The notes beneath the pieces were generated by a model. It was not told where the DNA came from and searched no databases. It worked only from the letters and a program-made list of their open reading frames with translations. Below, piece by piece: positions 52,290-62,497 of a stretch of 64,000 nucleotides of DNA. A program made the position numbers and the translations under genes. How positions within the stretch are numbered: the first letter of the stretch is position 1; the number at the start of each line of letters is the position of its first letter. This stretch comes from BRH-c54 sp036567945 (GTDB lineage: Bacteria > Bacteroidota > Bacteroidia > Flavobacteriales_E > Vicingaceae), in NCBI GenBank assembly GCA_036567945.1, contig DATCTM010000082.1, forward strand, positions 6,280 through 70,279. The letters are read 5' to 3'.

Positions 52290-53909
52290 ATGAAACAATT
52301 ATCGCTGATTATAACAGTATTATTGATATCTACTAGTGTTACTTTTGCTCAAAACGACAAAAAAAAGAGTAAAATAACCTATAAACTTAAAATGGCAGAA
52401 GCCAATCATGCCTTTGTTGGCGACAGAAACTATAGAGCTGCCTTAAATATCTATAGAGAACTTATGACAAGCTTTACCAATGATGCTATGATAAATTATA
52501 GAATTGGTGAATGTTATTTGGCTATGAATGATGCGGAATTAGCTGTTGAATATTTTTTAAATGCAAAAAACCTTGATGAAGAAGTAGCTCATGAACTTTA
52601 TTTTAAACTGGGAGAAGCTTACCATAAAAATGACCAATTAGACGATGCTCTTGGTGCTTTTAATCATTTTAAGGCTAATGCCAAGAAAAAATATTTAAAG
52701 TTAAACGATGTAAACAAAATGATTACTCAGGTAAATTATGCCATTAAAATGAAGCAGCATCCAGTTGATGTTAACATAGAAATTTTGTCTAGCAACATTA
52801 ATTCTAGAGGTGGAGATTATGCTCCTTCTATTACTGCCGATGGTAAAACCATGATTTTTACTTCGCGAAGACCTGATACCAAAGGTGGTGGGATTGATAA
52901 AGCAGGGGATTATAAATTTTTTGAAGATATTTATATTGCACAATGGGATTCTGTTAATAGTGAATGGGGGAAATCTTACCCTATTGAAGGAAACATTAAT
53001 TCTGAAGGACATGATGCTTGTTTAAGTATTTCACCAAGTGGTGAAGAAATTTTTATTTACCGTAATGATGGAAATTTATATATAGGAGATATTTTCGTTT
53101 CAAAAAAAAGAAATTCAGGTAAGTGGAGCACTCCTAGATCTTTAGAAAAACCTGTTAACACTTCTTATTTTGAAAGCTCTGCCCAGCTAACTGCCGATGG
53201 AAACTACCTCTTTTTTGTTAGCGAAAGAACAGGTAAAAAAAATAATCCTGTTGGAAAAGGAGATATTTATATTTCACAAAAAAAATCTAACACCGTATGG
53301 CTAGAACCTAAAAATATAGGTGCTACCATTAATACTCCCGAAGATGAAATTTCAGTTTTTATTCATCCAGATGGAAGAACTTTATTTTTTAGCTCTAAAG
53401 GACATTTATCTATGGGAGGATATGATATTTTTATGACAAGGCTTCAGGATGACAGCACTTGGACAACTCCACAAAACTTAGGTTACCCAATAAATACTGT
53501 AAATGATGATTTACATTTTGTGTTAAGTACAGATGGAAAAACAGCTTATTATTCCAACCAAAGAAAAGACGGTATGGGAGATAGAGATATTTACAAAATT
53601 GATATGAGTAAGTATCCTGTTTTAACAGAAGGTGTGGCTATTGATCTTTCCATTTTAAAAGGTGAAATTAAAAACCCTGAACAAGAACCTATTGTTGCTA
53701 AAATAGATTTTAAAGATGAAACTGGAAAAGTAGTTGCATCAACAACATCAACTGATGAAGGACATTATTTTATTACCTTAGTAGGAAATAAAAAATATAC
53801 TTTAGAAATTACTTCTGAAGGCTATCAAACACTCACCAAAATTGTTGATTTAGGTATTGGAAAAGAAAGCATCTTAACTCAAACAGCAGATTTTGTAATA
53901 GAAAGATAA
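52290..53909 (+). CDS. PorE-like TPR / PD40 protein lacking the OmpA domain
   Basis: 539 residues: signal peptide at 1-21 (VLLISTSVTFAQ), TPR repeats (about 35-130), WD40-like PD40 blades (about 165-435: APSITADGKTMIFTSRR, SISPSGEEIFIYR, QLTADGNYLFFVSERTG, FIHPDGRTLFFSSKG, VLSTDGKTAYYSNQR) and a carboxypeptidase-regulatory-like domain (about 450-535), ending VIER. Compared with the gene at 3167-5119 the OmpA domain is missing. Export and a cell-envelope role are inferred. Confidence 0.85.
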   Translation: MKQLSLIITVLLISTSVTFAQNDKKKSKITYKLKMAEANHAFVGDRNYRAALNIYRELMTSFTNDAMINYRIGECYLAMNDAELAVEYFLNAKNLDEEVAHELYFKLGEAYHKNDQLDDALGAFNHFKANAKKKYLKLNDVNKMITQVNYAIKMKQHPVDVNIEILSSNINSRGGDYAPSITADGKTMIFTSRRPDTKGGGIDKAGDYKFFEDIYIAQWDSVNSEWGKSYPIEGNINSEGHDACLSISPSGEEIFIYRNDGNLYIGDIFVSKKRNSGKWSTPRSLEKPVNTSYFESSAQLTADGNYLFFVSERTGKKNNPVGKGDIYISQKKSNTVWLEPKNIGATINTPEDEISVFIHPDGRTLFFSSKGHLSMGGYDIFMTRLQDDSTWTTPQNLGYPINTVNDDLHFVLSTDGKTAYYSNQRKDGMGDRDIYKIDMSKYPVLTEGVAIDLSILKGEIKNPEQEPIVAKIDFKDETGKVVASTTSTDEGHYFITLVGNKKYTLEITSEGYQTLTKIVDLGIGKESILTQTADFVIER

Positions 53910-54092
53910 TAAACTCGTGTTTCAACCACCTTTCTATCAATTAACTAAATCAATAACAGTTCTTTAGAAAAAATTTTAAACTCTGTAATTCAACAACTTA
54001 ACTCTTAACATTTTTTAACACCGGACATTGCTTCTTCATAAGAATAAACTAACTTAGCTGCTTAATTTAGCGACATTAAAAACGAAAAAATT

Positions 54093-55142
54093 ATGGAAGA
54101 AGCACACACACCTACTCCACCTTTATCTTCTGCTCCGTCAGAAGGCTCAACAAATGTGGATATTAGAGCATTAAACGAAAAAATTCAAAAAGAAAGTTCC
54201 TTTGTAACTTTACTTACCATGGAAATGGACAAAGTAATTATCGGTCAGAAACACATGACAGAAAGATTACTTATTGGATTACTATCTAACGGACATATAT
54301 TGCTTGAAGGTGTTCCTGGGTTAGCAAAAACGCTTGCTATAAATACCTTAGCAAAAGCCATAGATGCCAAATTTAGTCGTGTGCAGTTTACTCCGGATTT
54401 ACTTCCTGCCGATATTATAGGTACAATGATTTATAACCAAAAGCAAGAAGCTTTTTCAGTAAAAAAAGGACCTATCTTCGCAAATTTTATTCTTGCCGAT
54501 GAAATAAATCGTGCTCCGGCAAAAGTACAAAGTGCTTTGTTAGAAGCAATGCAAGAACGCCAAATAACCATAGGTGAAGAAACTTTCCACTTACCTGAAC
54601 CTTTCTTGGTTTTGGCAACTCAAAACCCTGTAGAGCAAGAAGGAACTTACCCTCTACCAGAAGCACAGGTGGACAGATTTATGCTTAAAGTAGTATTAGA
54701 TTATCCTAAAAAAGATGAAGAAAAAATAATTATCAGAAACAACATCTCTAAAGCAGGTTTTCCTAAACCCAACTGTGTACTTAAGCCAGAGGATATTCTT
54801 AAAGCTCGTAATGTAGTTAGAGAAGTATATATGGATGAAAAAATTGAACAATATATTGTAAATATTGTTGATGCTACTAGACACCCTGAAGATTACAACC
54901 TAGCTGAATACAAAAATCTAATCACCTTTGGAGGTTCACCAAGAGCAAGTATTAACCTAGCATTGGCTTCTAAAGCTTACGCTTTTATTAAGCAAAGAGG
55001 CTATGTTATCCCAGAAGATGTAAGGGCTATTTGCCATGATGTATTGAGACACCGAATTGGATTAAGTTATGAAGCTGAAGCTGAAAACATAACCAGTACA
55101 GACATTATTAATGGTATTTTAAATAACGTTGAAATTCCTTAA
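54093..55142 (+). CDS. MoxR-type AAA+ ATPase
   Basis: 349 residues. Walker A GVPGLAKT (about 75), Walker B ILADEINRAPAKVQSALLEAMQ and the sensor region of AAA_3/MoxR ATPases are present. MoxR proteins are chaperones for VWA-domain proteins; this one heads the DUF58-VWA-Bat gene set downstream, which is the normal context. Confidence 0.95.
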   Translation: MEEAHTPTPPLSSAPSEGSTNVDIRALNEKIQKESSFVTLLTMEMDKVIIGQKHMTERLLIGLLSNGHILLEGVPGLAKTLAINTLAKAIDAKFSRVQFTPDLLPADIIGTMIYNQKQEAFSVKKGPIFANFILADEINRAPAKVQSALLEAMQERQITIGEETFHLPEPFLVLATQNPVEQEGTYPLPEAQVDRFMLKVVLDYPKKDEEKIIIRNNISKAGFPKPNCVLKPEDILKARNVVREVYMDEKIEQYIVNIVDATRHPEDYNLAEYKNLITFGGSPRASINLALASKAYAFIKQRGYVIPEDVRAICHDVLRHRIGLSYEAEAENITSTDIINGILNNVEIP

Positions 55143-55213
55143 AAAGAAATAAGAATACTGGCAATTGAACTAAGCTCTCTTTTGTCAGAAAAATCTTAAA
55201 ATCTTAGCTTTTT

Positions 55214-56092
55214 ATGTCTAATTACACTACATCTGAACTTCTAAAAAAAGTTAGAAAAATAGAAATTAAAACTCGTGGATTAAGCAGCCAGCTTTTTTCA
55301 GGAGAATATCATTCTGCTTTTAAAGGAAGAGGTATGGCTTTTAGTGAAGTTAGAGAATACCAACATGGAGATGAAATAAGAACAATAGATTGGAATGTTA
55401 CCGCTCGTTTTAATCATCCTTATGTAAAAGTTTTTGAAGAAGAACGAGAAATGACCGTTATGATTTTAATCGATGTGAGCGGTTCGGGATATTTTGGTAC
55501 ACAACAAAAAAGCAAACAAGAATTGGCTACAGAACTTTGTGCTGTACTTTCTTTTTCGGCTATTCAAAATAATGATAAAGTTGGGGTGATTTTCTTTTCG
55601 GATAAAATTGAAAAGTTCATTCCTCCTAAAAAAGGAAAAAGCCATATTTTAATGATTATAAGACATTTAATAGACTTTGAACCTGAAAGCAAAGGAACTG
55701 ATATTGAATTAGCAATCAAATACTTAAATAATGTTATTAAAAGAAGAGCTACAACTTTTATTATTTCTGATTTCGTTGCCAAGTACAACTACGAAGATGC
55801 TTTAAAAATTGCCAATAAAAAACACGATGTAATTGTTTTACAACTTTATGATAAAGCCGAAGAAAATTTACCCGACCTTGGTTTAGTACCTTTTTTAGAT
55901 GCCGAAACCAATCAATTAAATTGGATAAATTCTTCCGACAAACAGGTAAGAAAAAATTATGAATTGGCATTTTTAAAAAGAAAAGACAAACTGAAAACAA
56001 TATTTAAAAAAGCCGGTGTAGATAGTGCTTCTATCGGAACACATCAAGATTATGTAAAACCATTAATGACTTTATTTAAGAAAAGAGGGTGA
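55214..56092 (+). CDS. DUF58 protein
   Basis: 292 residues. The DUF58 core motif FSEVREYQHGDEIRTIDWNVTAR (about 42-64) and a VWA-like MIDAS sequence MILIDVSGSGYFG (about 86-98) are present. It is a MoxR partner. It overlaps the following gene by 4 bases (GTGA). Confidence 0.9.
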   Translation: MSNYTTSELLKKVRKIEIKTRGLSSQLFSGEYHSAFKGRGMAFSEVREYQHGDEIRTIDWNVTARFNHPYVKVFEEEREMTVMILIDVSGSGYFGTQQKSKQELATELCAVLSFSAIQNNDKVGVIFFSDKIEKFIPPKKGKSHILMIIRHLIDFEPESKGTDIELAIKYLNNVIKRRATTFIISDFVAKYNYEDALKIANKKHDVIVLQLYDKAEENLPDLGLVPFLDAETNQLNWINSSDKQVRKNYELAFLKRKDKLKTIFKKAGVDSASIGTHQDYVKPLMTLFKKRG

Positions 56093-57033
56093 GAAAATTC
56101 ATTTACATATTTATTGCACTATTGCTACCAAACTTTGCTCTTTTAGGTCAGAATATAGCGGTAAAAGCTGTTTTAGATACTAATTTTTTAATGATTGGCG
56201 AACAAACACAACTTCACTTTATTGCTACCTATCAAAATAAAAATACAAAAATTAGTTTTCCGCAACTAAACGATACTATTATCAAAGAGGTTGAAGTACT
56301 TTCTCAATCTAACATAGATACTTCTATTGCCGATGCTAACGGACTTTTTGCTCAATCTCAATCATTACTTATTACTAGTTTCGATTCGGGATATTATGTA
56401 ATTCCTCCTTTCCAATTTATTGTTAATGGCGATACCGTTGAATCCGACCCGCTTTTATTAGAAGTACAAAGCATGGAAGTTGATACTGCCAATGCTATTT
56501 TCGATATTAAACAACCACTTTCCGAACCGTTTTCTATTAAAGATTGGTTAAAAGATAATTGGATGTGGTTAGCAGCTATTTTAGCCGCTCTTATTGGGGT
56601 TTTCTTTTTAGTAAGATATTTAAAAAGAGAAAAACCTATAATTGTTGAAGAAAAGGTTGTCCCAAAAATACCTATACATGAAATTGCTTTAGAGAAATTA
56701 AGGCAGCTAAACGAGCAACAGTTATGGCAGAATGGAAAAATAAAAGCCTATCATTCAGAAATTTCTGAAATATTGAGAGAATATATTGAAGAAAGATACC
56801 ACGTAAATGCGTTGGAAGAAACCACTTCTGAAATTATGCACGGATTAAGACTGCATCAAATTCCTGAAGATTTAAAATTAAAGCTTTCGCAAACGCTTAC
56901 CCTAGCCGATTTAGTGAAATTCGCTAAGGAACAGCCTTTGGCAAATGAAAACGAAAATAGTCTCAATTATTCCATTGCATTTATTGAAGCTACAAAAGTG
57001 ATTGAACCTGAAAACAACAATACACATGCTTGA
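56089..57033 (+). CDS. Membrane-anchored Bat-operon protein (DUF4381-like)
   Basis: 314 residues: signal (FIYIFIALLLPNFALLGQ), an Ig-like or BatD-like periplasmic part (QTQLHFIATYQNKNTKISFP, then GYYVIPPFQFIVNGD), one transmembrane helix (about 157-175: MWLAAILAALIGVFFLVRYL) and a helical cytoplasmic tail (LREYIEERYHVNALEETTSE). It sits between DUF58 and BatA; relatives in Bacteroidota Bat operons have the same layout. Starts with GTG at 56089, overlapping DUF58. Confidence 0.75.
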   Translation: MRKFIYIFIALLLPNFALLGQNIAVKAVLDTNFLMIGEQTQLHFIATYQNKNTKISFPQLNDTIIKEVEVLSQSNIDTSIADANGLFAQSQSLLITSFDSGYYVIPPFQFIVNGDTVESDPLLLEVQSMEVDTANAIFDIKQPLSEPFSIKDWLKDNWMWLAAILAALIGVFFLVRYLKREKPIIVEEKVVPKIPIHEIALEKLRQLNEQQLWQNGKIKAYHSEISEILREYIEERYHVNALEETTSEIMHGLRLHQIPEDLKLKLSQTLTLADLVKFAKEQPLANENENSLNYSIAFIEATKVIEPENNNTHA

Positions 57034-58024
57034 TTTTTGGTACGACATATCATTTGCTAATCCAACCTTTTTCTGGTTGCTACTCATTATTCCTTTGCTG
57101 ATTATTTGGTATATTTTAAGACTGAAAAAGCACCAAGGAAATATTAAACTTAGCACCAACGAGAACCTAACTTCTACTTTTTTAGCCAAATCCAGACATA
57201 GTATATTTTTATTGAGGATTATTGGCATTGCTGCTTTAATTACAGCTATTGCCCGACCACAAACTTCATCAAGCTGGCAAGATGTTTCTACCGAAGGTAT
57301 TGATATTGTATTGAGTATTGATGTTTCAGGAAGTATGTTGGCAGAAGATTTTAAACCTAATCGTTTAGAAGCGTGTAAAAACATTGCTATGGAATTTATT
57401 TCCAACAGACCTAACGACAGAATGGGCTTGGTTGTTTTTGCTGGCGAAAGCTTTACTCAATGTCCACTAACTACCGACCATGATGTGCTTATTAATCTTT
57501 TTTCGAGCATACAAAACGGTATGATTGAAGACGGAACAGCAATTGGAATGGGCTTAGCAACCGCAGTAAGTAGGTTAAAAGACAGTGAAGCGAAAAGTAA
57601 AGTAGTTATTTTACTTACTGATGGAATTAATAATTCAGGCTCTATACCTCCGGTTACAGCAGCAGAAATTGCCAGAGAATTTGGTGTAAGAGTTTATACT
57701 ATTGGCGTAGGCACAACAGGAACTGCTCCTACTCCTTATGTTGATCAATTTGGTAGAAAACAATACCAAGATGTGCCAGTAAGAATTGATGAAGAAACAA
57801 TGACCCAAATAGCTGAAATGGCTGATGGAAAATATTTTAGAGCTAAAAGCAATAAAGAGTTAGAAGAAATTTACAAAGAAATTGACCAAATGGAAAAATC
57901 TAAGATTAACGTTACTGATTACAGAAAAAAATCAGAGAAATTTTTACCATTTGCCATATTAGCCGCTTGTGCTTTATTAATAGAATTTTTATTAACCAAA
58001 ACACTTTACAAAAGCATTGTTTAG
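57026..58024 (+). CDS. batA: VWA-domain protein BatA
   Basis: 332 residues with transmembrane segments at both ends (about 8-30 and 310-328) and a VWA domain with complete MIDAS: DVSGSMLAEDFKPNRLEACK near 98, and LTDGINNSG near 195. Bat proteins are linked to oxygen or envelope-stress tolerance. ATG 57026 (MLDFWYD) overlaps the previous stop by 8 bases; the more upstream TTG is less likely. It overlaps batB by 8 bases. Confidence 0.9.
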   Translation: MLDFWYDISFANPTFFWLLLIIPLLIIWYILRLKKHQGNIKLSTNENLTSTFLAKSRHSIFLLRIIGIAALITAIARPQTSSSWQDVSTEGIDIVLSIDVSGSMLAEDFKPNRLEACKNIAMEFISNRPNDRMGLVVFAGESFTQCPLTTDHDVLINLFSSIQNGMIEDGTAIGMGLATAVSRLKDSEAKSKVVILLTDGINNSGSIPPVTAAEIAREFGVRVYTIGVGTTGTAPTPYVDQFGRKQYQDVPVRIDEETMTQIAEMADGKYFRAKSNKELEEIYKEIDQMEKSKINVTDYRKKSEKFLPFAILAACALLIEFLLTKTLYKSIV

Positions 58025-59051
58025 ATTTGAAAACATATTATTTCTATATGCTTTAGCTGTGGTGATTCCATTGCTTATTGTTTCTTTTTTATTGTTTCAA
58101 CAATGGAGAAAGAAAAAATTGAAACAATTTGGCAGTCATCACTTAATAAAAAGATTAACTCCTGAAGTTTCAAAATACCAACCATCACTTAAGTTTGTAT
58201 TGTACTTACTTGCCATCACTTCTTTGTTTATTGGTTTGGCAAACTTACAATATGGCACAAAAGCCGAAGAGGTTAAACGTGAAGGTGTTGATTTAATGAT
58301 AGCCTTAGATGTTTCTAACAGTATGTTAGCTGAAGACCTCTCTCCCAACCGACTGGAAAGAGCTAAAAGAGCCATTTATCAGCTTATAGAAAAACTAGAA
58401 AACGACAGATTAGGAATTATCATTTTTGCAGGAGAAGCCTACGTTCAACTTCCTATCACTTCCGATTATTCTTCAGCAAAATTATTTTTAGAAAGTATAG
58501 GTACAGACATTGTTCCTGTTCAGGGAACAGCCATAGGGAAAGCCATTGATTTAGCACTTCGTTCTTTTAATCCTGAAGCGGAAACCAGCAAAGCCATTAT
58601 AGTTATTACCGATGGAGAAAACCATGAAGATGATGCGTTGGGAGCTGCTACAAATGCAATTGAAAATGATGTTTTTGTACATACTATTGGTATGGGGTCT
58701 GAAAATGGTGCTCCACTTCCTATTTATCAAAATGGCAGACAAGTAGGATTTAGAACAGATAACAACAACAATACTATCGTTTCTAAGTTAAATGAAAAGA
58801 TGCTTCAAGAAATTGCAACTGCCGGAGAAGGAACTTATGTAAGAGCAACCAATGCTAATGCAGGTTTATCTATTATTATGAATGAGATAAACAAAATGGA
58901 GAAAAAAGAATTTGGCAGCAAAGTCTTTAAAAATTACGATGATAGGTTTCAGTTATTTTTACTAATCAGCTTAGTATTGCTAATTATAGAGTTTTTAATA
59001 TCAAAAAGAAGAAGTAGTAAATTAGATAAGATTAACTTATTTCAATCATAA
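58017..59051 (+). CDS. batB: VWA-domain protein BatB
   Basis: 344 residues; N- and C-terminal transmembrane segments and a VWA domain with DVSNSMLAEDLSPNRLERAK (about 96-115) and ITDGENHEDDA. Paralogue of BatA, next in order. Starts with TTG at 58017 inside the end of batA. Confidence 0.9.
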   Translation: MFRFENILFLYALAVVIPLLIVSFLLFQQWRKKKLKQFGSHHLIKRLTPEVSKYQPSLKFVLYLLAITSLFIGLANLQYGTKAEEVKREGVDLMIALDVSNSMLAEDLSPNRLERAKRAIYQLIEKLENDRLGIIIFAGEAYVQLPITSDYSSAKLFLESIGTDIVPVQGTAIGKAIDLALRSFNPEAETSKAIIVITDGENHEDDALGAATNAIENDVFVHTIGMGSENGAPLPIYQNGRQVGFRTDNNNNTIVSKLNEKMLQEIATAGEGTYVRATNANAGLSIIMNEINKMEKKEFGSKVFKNYDDRFQLFLLISLVLLIIEFLISKRRSSKLDKINLFQS

Positions 59052-59059
59052 ACAACCAG

Positions 59060-59761
59060 ATGAAATACATTTTACTCATATTATTTTTAAGTTTTGTTGG
59101 GTTTTCTTTTGCTCAGGAAGAGAAAAAATATATCCGTGAAGGAAATAAGCACTATGAAGATGAAAAATATACCGAAGCTACCGAAAGCTACAAAAAAGCA
59201 TTAGAAAAAAATCAAGCTTCAGAAAAAGCTACTTTTAATTTAGGAGACGCCCTTTATAAAGAACAAAAATTTGCTGAGGCTGCCGAAGAGTTTAAAAAAG
59301 TTGCGGAACAAAGTACCAATAAAGAACTTAGAGCAAGTGCTTTCCATAACTTAGGAAATTCTTTTTTAGAAGCTCAAAAATACCAAGAAAGCGTTGATGC
59401 TTATAAAAATGCACTTCGCCTTAATCCGAAAGATGATGAAACCAGGTATAACCTTGCTTATGCTCAAAAAAAGTTAAAAGAACAACAACAAAACGAAGAC
59501 AAGGATAAGGATAAGGATAAGGAAAAAGATAAGGAAGACAAAAACAAAGACGAGGAAAAACAAGAGAATAAGGACGAGCAAAAGAATGAAGAGAAAAAGC
59601 AAGACCAACAAAAAGAACAACAAGAGAAACCTAGTCAGCTATCTAAAGAAGAAGCACAACGTATGTTAGATGCTTTAAACAATAAAGAAAAAGAAGTACA
59701 GGCAAAAATGAAAAAGGAAAAAGAAAAAGGTCAAAAAGTTAAAATTGAAAAAGATTGGTAA
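59060..59761 (+). CDS. batC: TPR protein BatC/BatE-like with charged tail
   Basis: 233 residues: signal peptide (LLILFLSFVGFSFAQ), three TPR repeats (about 20-130: KYTEATESYKKALEKN, KYQESVDAYKNALRLNPKDD), then a long Lys/Glu/Asp/Gln-rich tail (about 140-230). It is the TPR member of the Bat set, in the expected place between BatB and BatD. The 3' part of the gene is low-complexity. Confidence 0.85.
   Translation: MKYILLILFLSFVGFSFAQEEKKYIREGNKHYEDEKYTEATESYKKALEKNQASEKATFNLGDALYKEQKFAEAAEEFKKVAEQSTNKELRASAFHNLGNSFLEAQKYQESVDAYKNALRLNPKDDETRYNLAYAQKKLKEQQQNEDKDKDKDKEKDKEDKNKDEEKQENKDEQKNEEKKQDQQKEQQEKPSQLSKEEAQRMLDALNNKEKEVQAKMKKEKEKGQKVKIEKDW
59501..59523 (+). repeat. AAGGAT hexamer repeat in batC
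   Basis: AAGGAT is repeated just under four times and encodes the K-D-K-D tract of the charged tail; it could change length by slippage in whole codons. Confidence 0.8.
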
Positions 59762-59797
59762 TTTCAATATAGAAATAGAAATTTGCTTACGGAACAG

Positions 59798-61582
59798 ATG
59801 AAACGATTTACAACATATCTACTTTTGCTGTTAGCTTTTACAAGCTCAGGAATAATAGCTGTTGCACAGGATATTAATTTTACTGCAGCAGCTAGTCATT
59901 ATGATGTAGCTACCGGAGACCGTTTTAAAATTGAGTTTAAAGTAAATTCCAACATAGATAACTTTAAACCACCCAAGATATCTGACTTTAGAGTACTTTC
60001 CGGACCAAATCAATCCACTAGCATGAGCTGGGTAAATGGTAAAACAAGTGCCAATATTTCCTACAGTTACATTTTAATGGCAGTAAAAGAAGGAAGCTTT
60101 ACTATTCCTGCTGCAGAAGTAACCATTGATGGAAAAAAATACCAATCTAATACCATAGAAATTAATGTTAGTAAGGGGGCGAATGTGCAAAACAATACTA
60201 ATAGCAATAACGCTACTGTTACTAAAAACTCTGGCGATTTATTCATTAAATCCAGTGTAAACAAAACTACTGTTTATCAGGGAGAACATTTAGTAGCGAC
60301 TTATCAGCTTTTTACTAAAATAAATATTGCGGCTAATGAAATGGTTAAAAATGCCGATTTAAACGGTTTCTGGAGTCAGGAAATTAATATAGGACAAGCT
60401 CAATGGACACAAGAAATAATAAATGGAGAACGATGGAATATTGCTACCATCAGAAAAATTGTATTGTTTCCACAGCGTTCGGGAGAGTTAGAAATAGATC
60501 CGTTAGAAATGCGTTTTATTACTCAAAAAAGAGTGAGTGGTGGACAAAGTATTTTCGACCAATTTTTCGGGCAAGTAGTTGAAGAAGAACACATCGTAAA
60601 AAGTAAACCTATTAAAATTAAAGTACTTCCTCATCCCGCTCCTAAACCTGATGGTTTCGTGAATGCAGTTGGTCAGTTAAAAATGACTACAGATGTTTCT
60701 GCTAATGAAGTTAAAGCCAACGAAGCTATAAATGTAAAGGTAACGATTAGTGGAACTGGCAACCTACCTTTAATTGATAATCCGGCAATTAATTTCCCAA
60801 AAGAATTTGAAATTTACGATCCTAAAGTAACCGACAATACCAAAACTAGCAATGCCGGAGTTTCTGGAAGTAAAGAATATAATTATTTAGTTATTCCTCG
60901 CTATCAAGGAGATTTCACCATAGATCCTATCATTTTTTCCTATTTCAATCCTTCAACAAAAAAATACGAAACCATCAAATCCAACCCTATCGTTTTAAAA
61001 ATAAACAAAGGCGATGGCACAGAGAACAATGTAACCTACACGGCAGCTGGAAAAGAAGACATTAAAATTCTCGGTGAAGATATTAGATACATCCATACCG
61101 ATACACCACAGTTTGTGCTTAATGCAAATAACTTATACAATAGCTGGAAATTTTACAGCCTGCTCCTACTCGCTCCTTTGCTTTTTATAATAGCATTTAT
61201 TATAAGAAATAAAAACCGAGCAGCCAACAGTGATATTGCCAAAGTTAAGAGCAGAAAAGCAGGTAAATTAGCCTCAAAACTTTTATCATCGGCTAAGAAA
61301 AGCTTGGCAGCAAACGATAAAAATGCTTTTTATGAAGCCACTTCTAAAGCCTTATTTGGCTATGTTGGCGATAAATTAAATATTGCTGTTGCAGATTTAA
61401 CTAAAGAAAATATAAAATCTTCGCTTGCCGCTAAAAATGTAGATGACAACATCATCAACTCATTAATAGAAACCATTGATTTATGTGATATGGCTCGTTT
61501 TGCTCCTGTTCCTGTATCAGAACAAGAAGTTTACAGCAAAGCTGAAAACATTATCCAACAAATAGAAAAAGCCATTGCTTAA
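59798..61582 (+). CDS. batD: BatD family protein
   Basis: 594 residues: signal peptide (YLLLLLAFTSSGIIAVAQ), beta-rich repeats (RFKIEFKVNSNIDNFKPP, EGSFTIPAAEVTIDGKKYQS), a transmembrane helix at about 453-470 and a cytoplasmic helical tail. This is the BatD layout and position. ATG 59798 is chosen; an upstream TTG would add five residues. Confidence 0.9.
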   Translation: MKRFTTYLLLLLAFTSSGIIAVAQDINFTAAASHYDVATGDRFKIEFKVNSNIDNFKPPKISDFRVLSGPNQSTSMSWVNGKTSANISYSYILMAVKEGSFTIPAAEVTIDGKKYQSNTIEINVSKGANVQNNTNSNNATVTKNSGDLFIKSSVNKTTVYQGEHLVATYQLFTKINIAANEMVKNADLNGFWSQEINIGQAQWTQEIINGERWNIATIRKIVLFPQRSGELEIDPLEMRFITQKRVSGGQSIFDQFFGQVVEEEHIVKSKPIKIKVLPHPAPKPDGFVNAVGQLKMTTDVSANEVKANEAINVKVTISGTGNLPLIDNPAINFPKEFEIYDPKVTDNTKTSNAGVSGSKEYNYLVIPRYQGDFTIDPIIFSYFNPSTKKYETIKSNPIVLKINKGDGTENNVTYTAAGKEDIKILGEDIRYIHTDTPQFVLNANNLYNSWKFYSLLLLAPLLFIIAFIIRNKNRAANSDIAKVKSRKAGKLASKLLSSAKKSLAANDKNAFYEATSKALFGYVGDKLNIAVADLTKENIKSSLAAKNVDDNIINSLIETIDLCDMARFAPVPVSEQEVYSKAENIIQQIEKAIA

Positions 61583-61605
61583 TAATAATTCTAAAAAATA
61601 ACCTT

Positions 61606-62481
61606 ATGAACTACACCGATAAAATGTTTAAAAATGATGAACTAAAAAGTAAAACCATTTTAATTACCGGTGGTGGTACAGGTTTGGGAAAAAGTATGGC
61701 AACTTATTTTTTAGAGTTAGGAGCCAATATTATTATTGCTTCTCGTAAAGAAGAAGTAATTAATAGTACCGTTGAAGAACTAAAAACACTAACCAAAAAA
61801 GATAATATTGTTGGTTATGTTTGTGATGTAAGAGACTATTTACAAGTTGAAAAAGTAATTAATTTAGGTATTGCTCAATTTGGTGCTATAAACGGGTTAG
61901 TAAACAATGCTGCCGGAAACTTTATTAGTCCTACGGAAAGATTGTCTCACAAAGCATTTGATGTAATTACAGACATTGTCTTAAAAGGCAGTTACAATTG
62001 CAGTTTAGCTTTAGGGAAATATTGGATAACCAATCAAATTAAAGGAAATGTAGTAAATATTGTAACTACCTACAGTTGGACAGGTTCAGGATATGTGGTG
62101 CCATCAGCTTGTGCTAAAGCAGGAGTATTAGCACTTACTCGTTCTTTAGCTTCAGAATGGGCTAAATATGGCATTAAAAATAATGCAATTGCTCCCGGAC
62201 CATTTCCTACACAAGGCGCCTTTAGCCGTTTATTCCCGGACGCTGTTGCAAAAAATATAGATCCACTAAAAAGAATTCCACTAAAACGATTTGGCGAACA
62301 CCAAGAACTAGCTAACTTAGCAGCTTATTTAATGTCAGATTTTTCTGCTTATATAAATGGCGAAGTAATAACCATAGATGGTGGCGAATGGATTTATAAT
62401 GCAGGGGAATTTAATAGTTTTGATGCCATTCCTGACGCAATGTGGGATGAAGTAGAAAAACACGTCAGAGGAAAAAAATAA
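61606..62481 (+). CDS. SDR-family 2,4-dienoyl-CoA reductase-like enzyme
   Basis: 291 residues. NAD(P)-binding TGGGTGLGKSMA near 22 and the SDR core NNAAGNF. The active-site segment reads GSGYVVPSACAKAG, matching the GSGFVVPSASAKAG of 2,4-dienoyl-CoA reductases, which do not use the usual YxxxK tyrosine. Beta-oxidation of unsaturated fatty acids is the likely role. It follows batD by 24 bases but is functionally unrelated. Confidence 0.85.
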   Translation: MNYTDKMFKNDELKSKTILITGGGTGLGKSMATYFLELGANIIIASRKEEVINSTVEELKTLTKKDNIVGYVCDVRDYLQVEKVINLGIAQFGAINGLVNNAAGNFISPTERLSHKAFDVITDIVLKGSYNCSLALGKYWITNQIKGNVVNIVTTYSWTGSGYVVPSACAKAGVLALTRSLASEWAKYGIKNNAIAPGPFPTQGAFSRLFPDAVAKNIDPLKRIPLKRFGEHQELANLAAYLMSDFSAYINGEVITIDGGEWIYNAGEFNSFDAIPDAMWDEVEKHVRGKK

Positions 62482-62497
62482 ATGCTGCTTTTTTGCA

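Noticed and set aside
56911..57405. Minus-strand open frame of 164 codons opposite the Bat genes
   Set aside because: Shadow of the BatA coding region; the sense strand shows clear VWA motifs.
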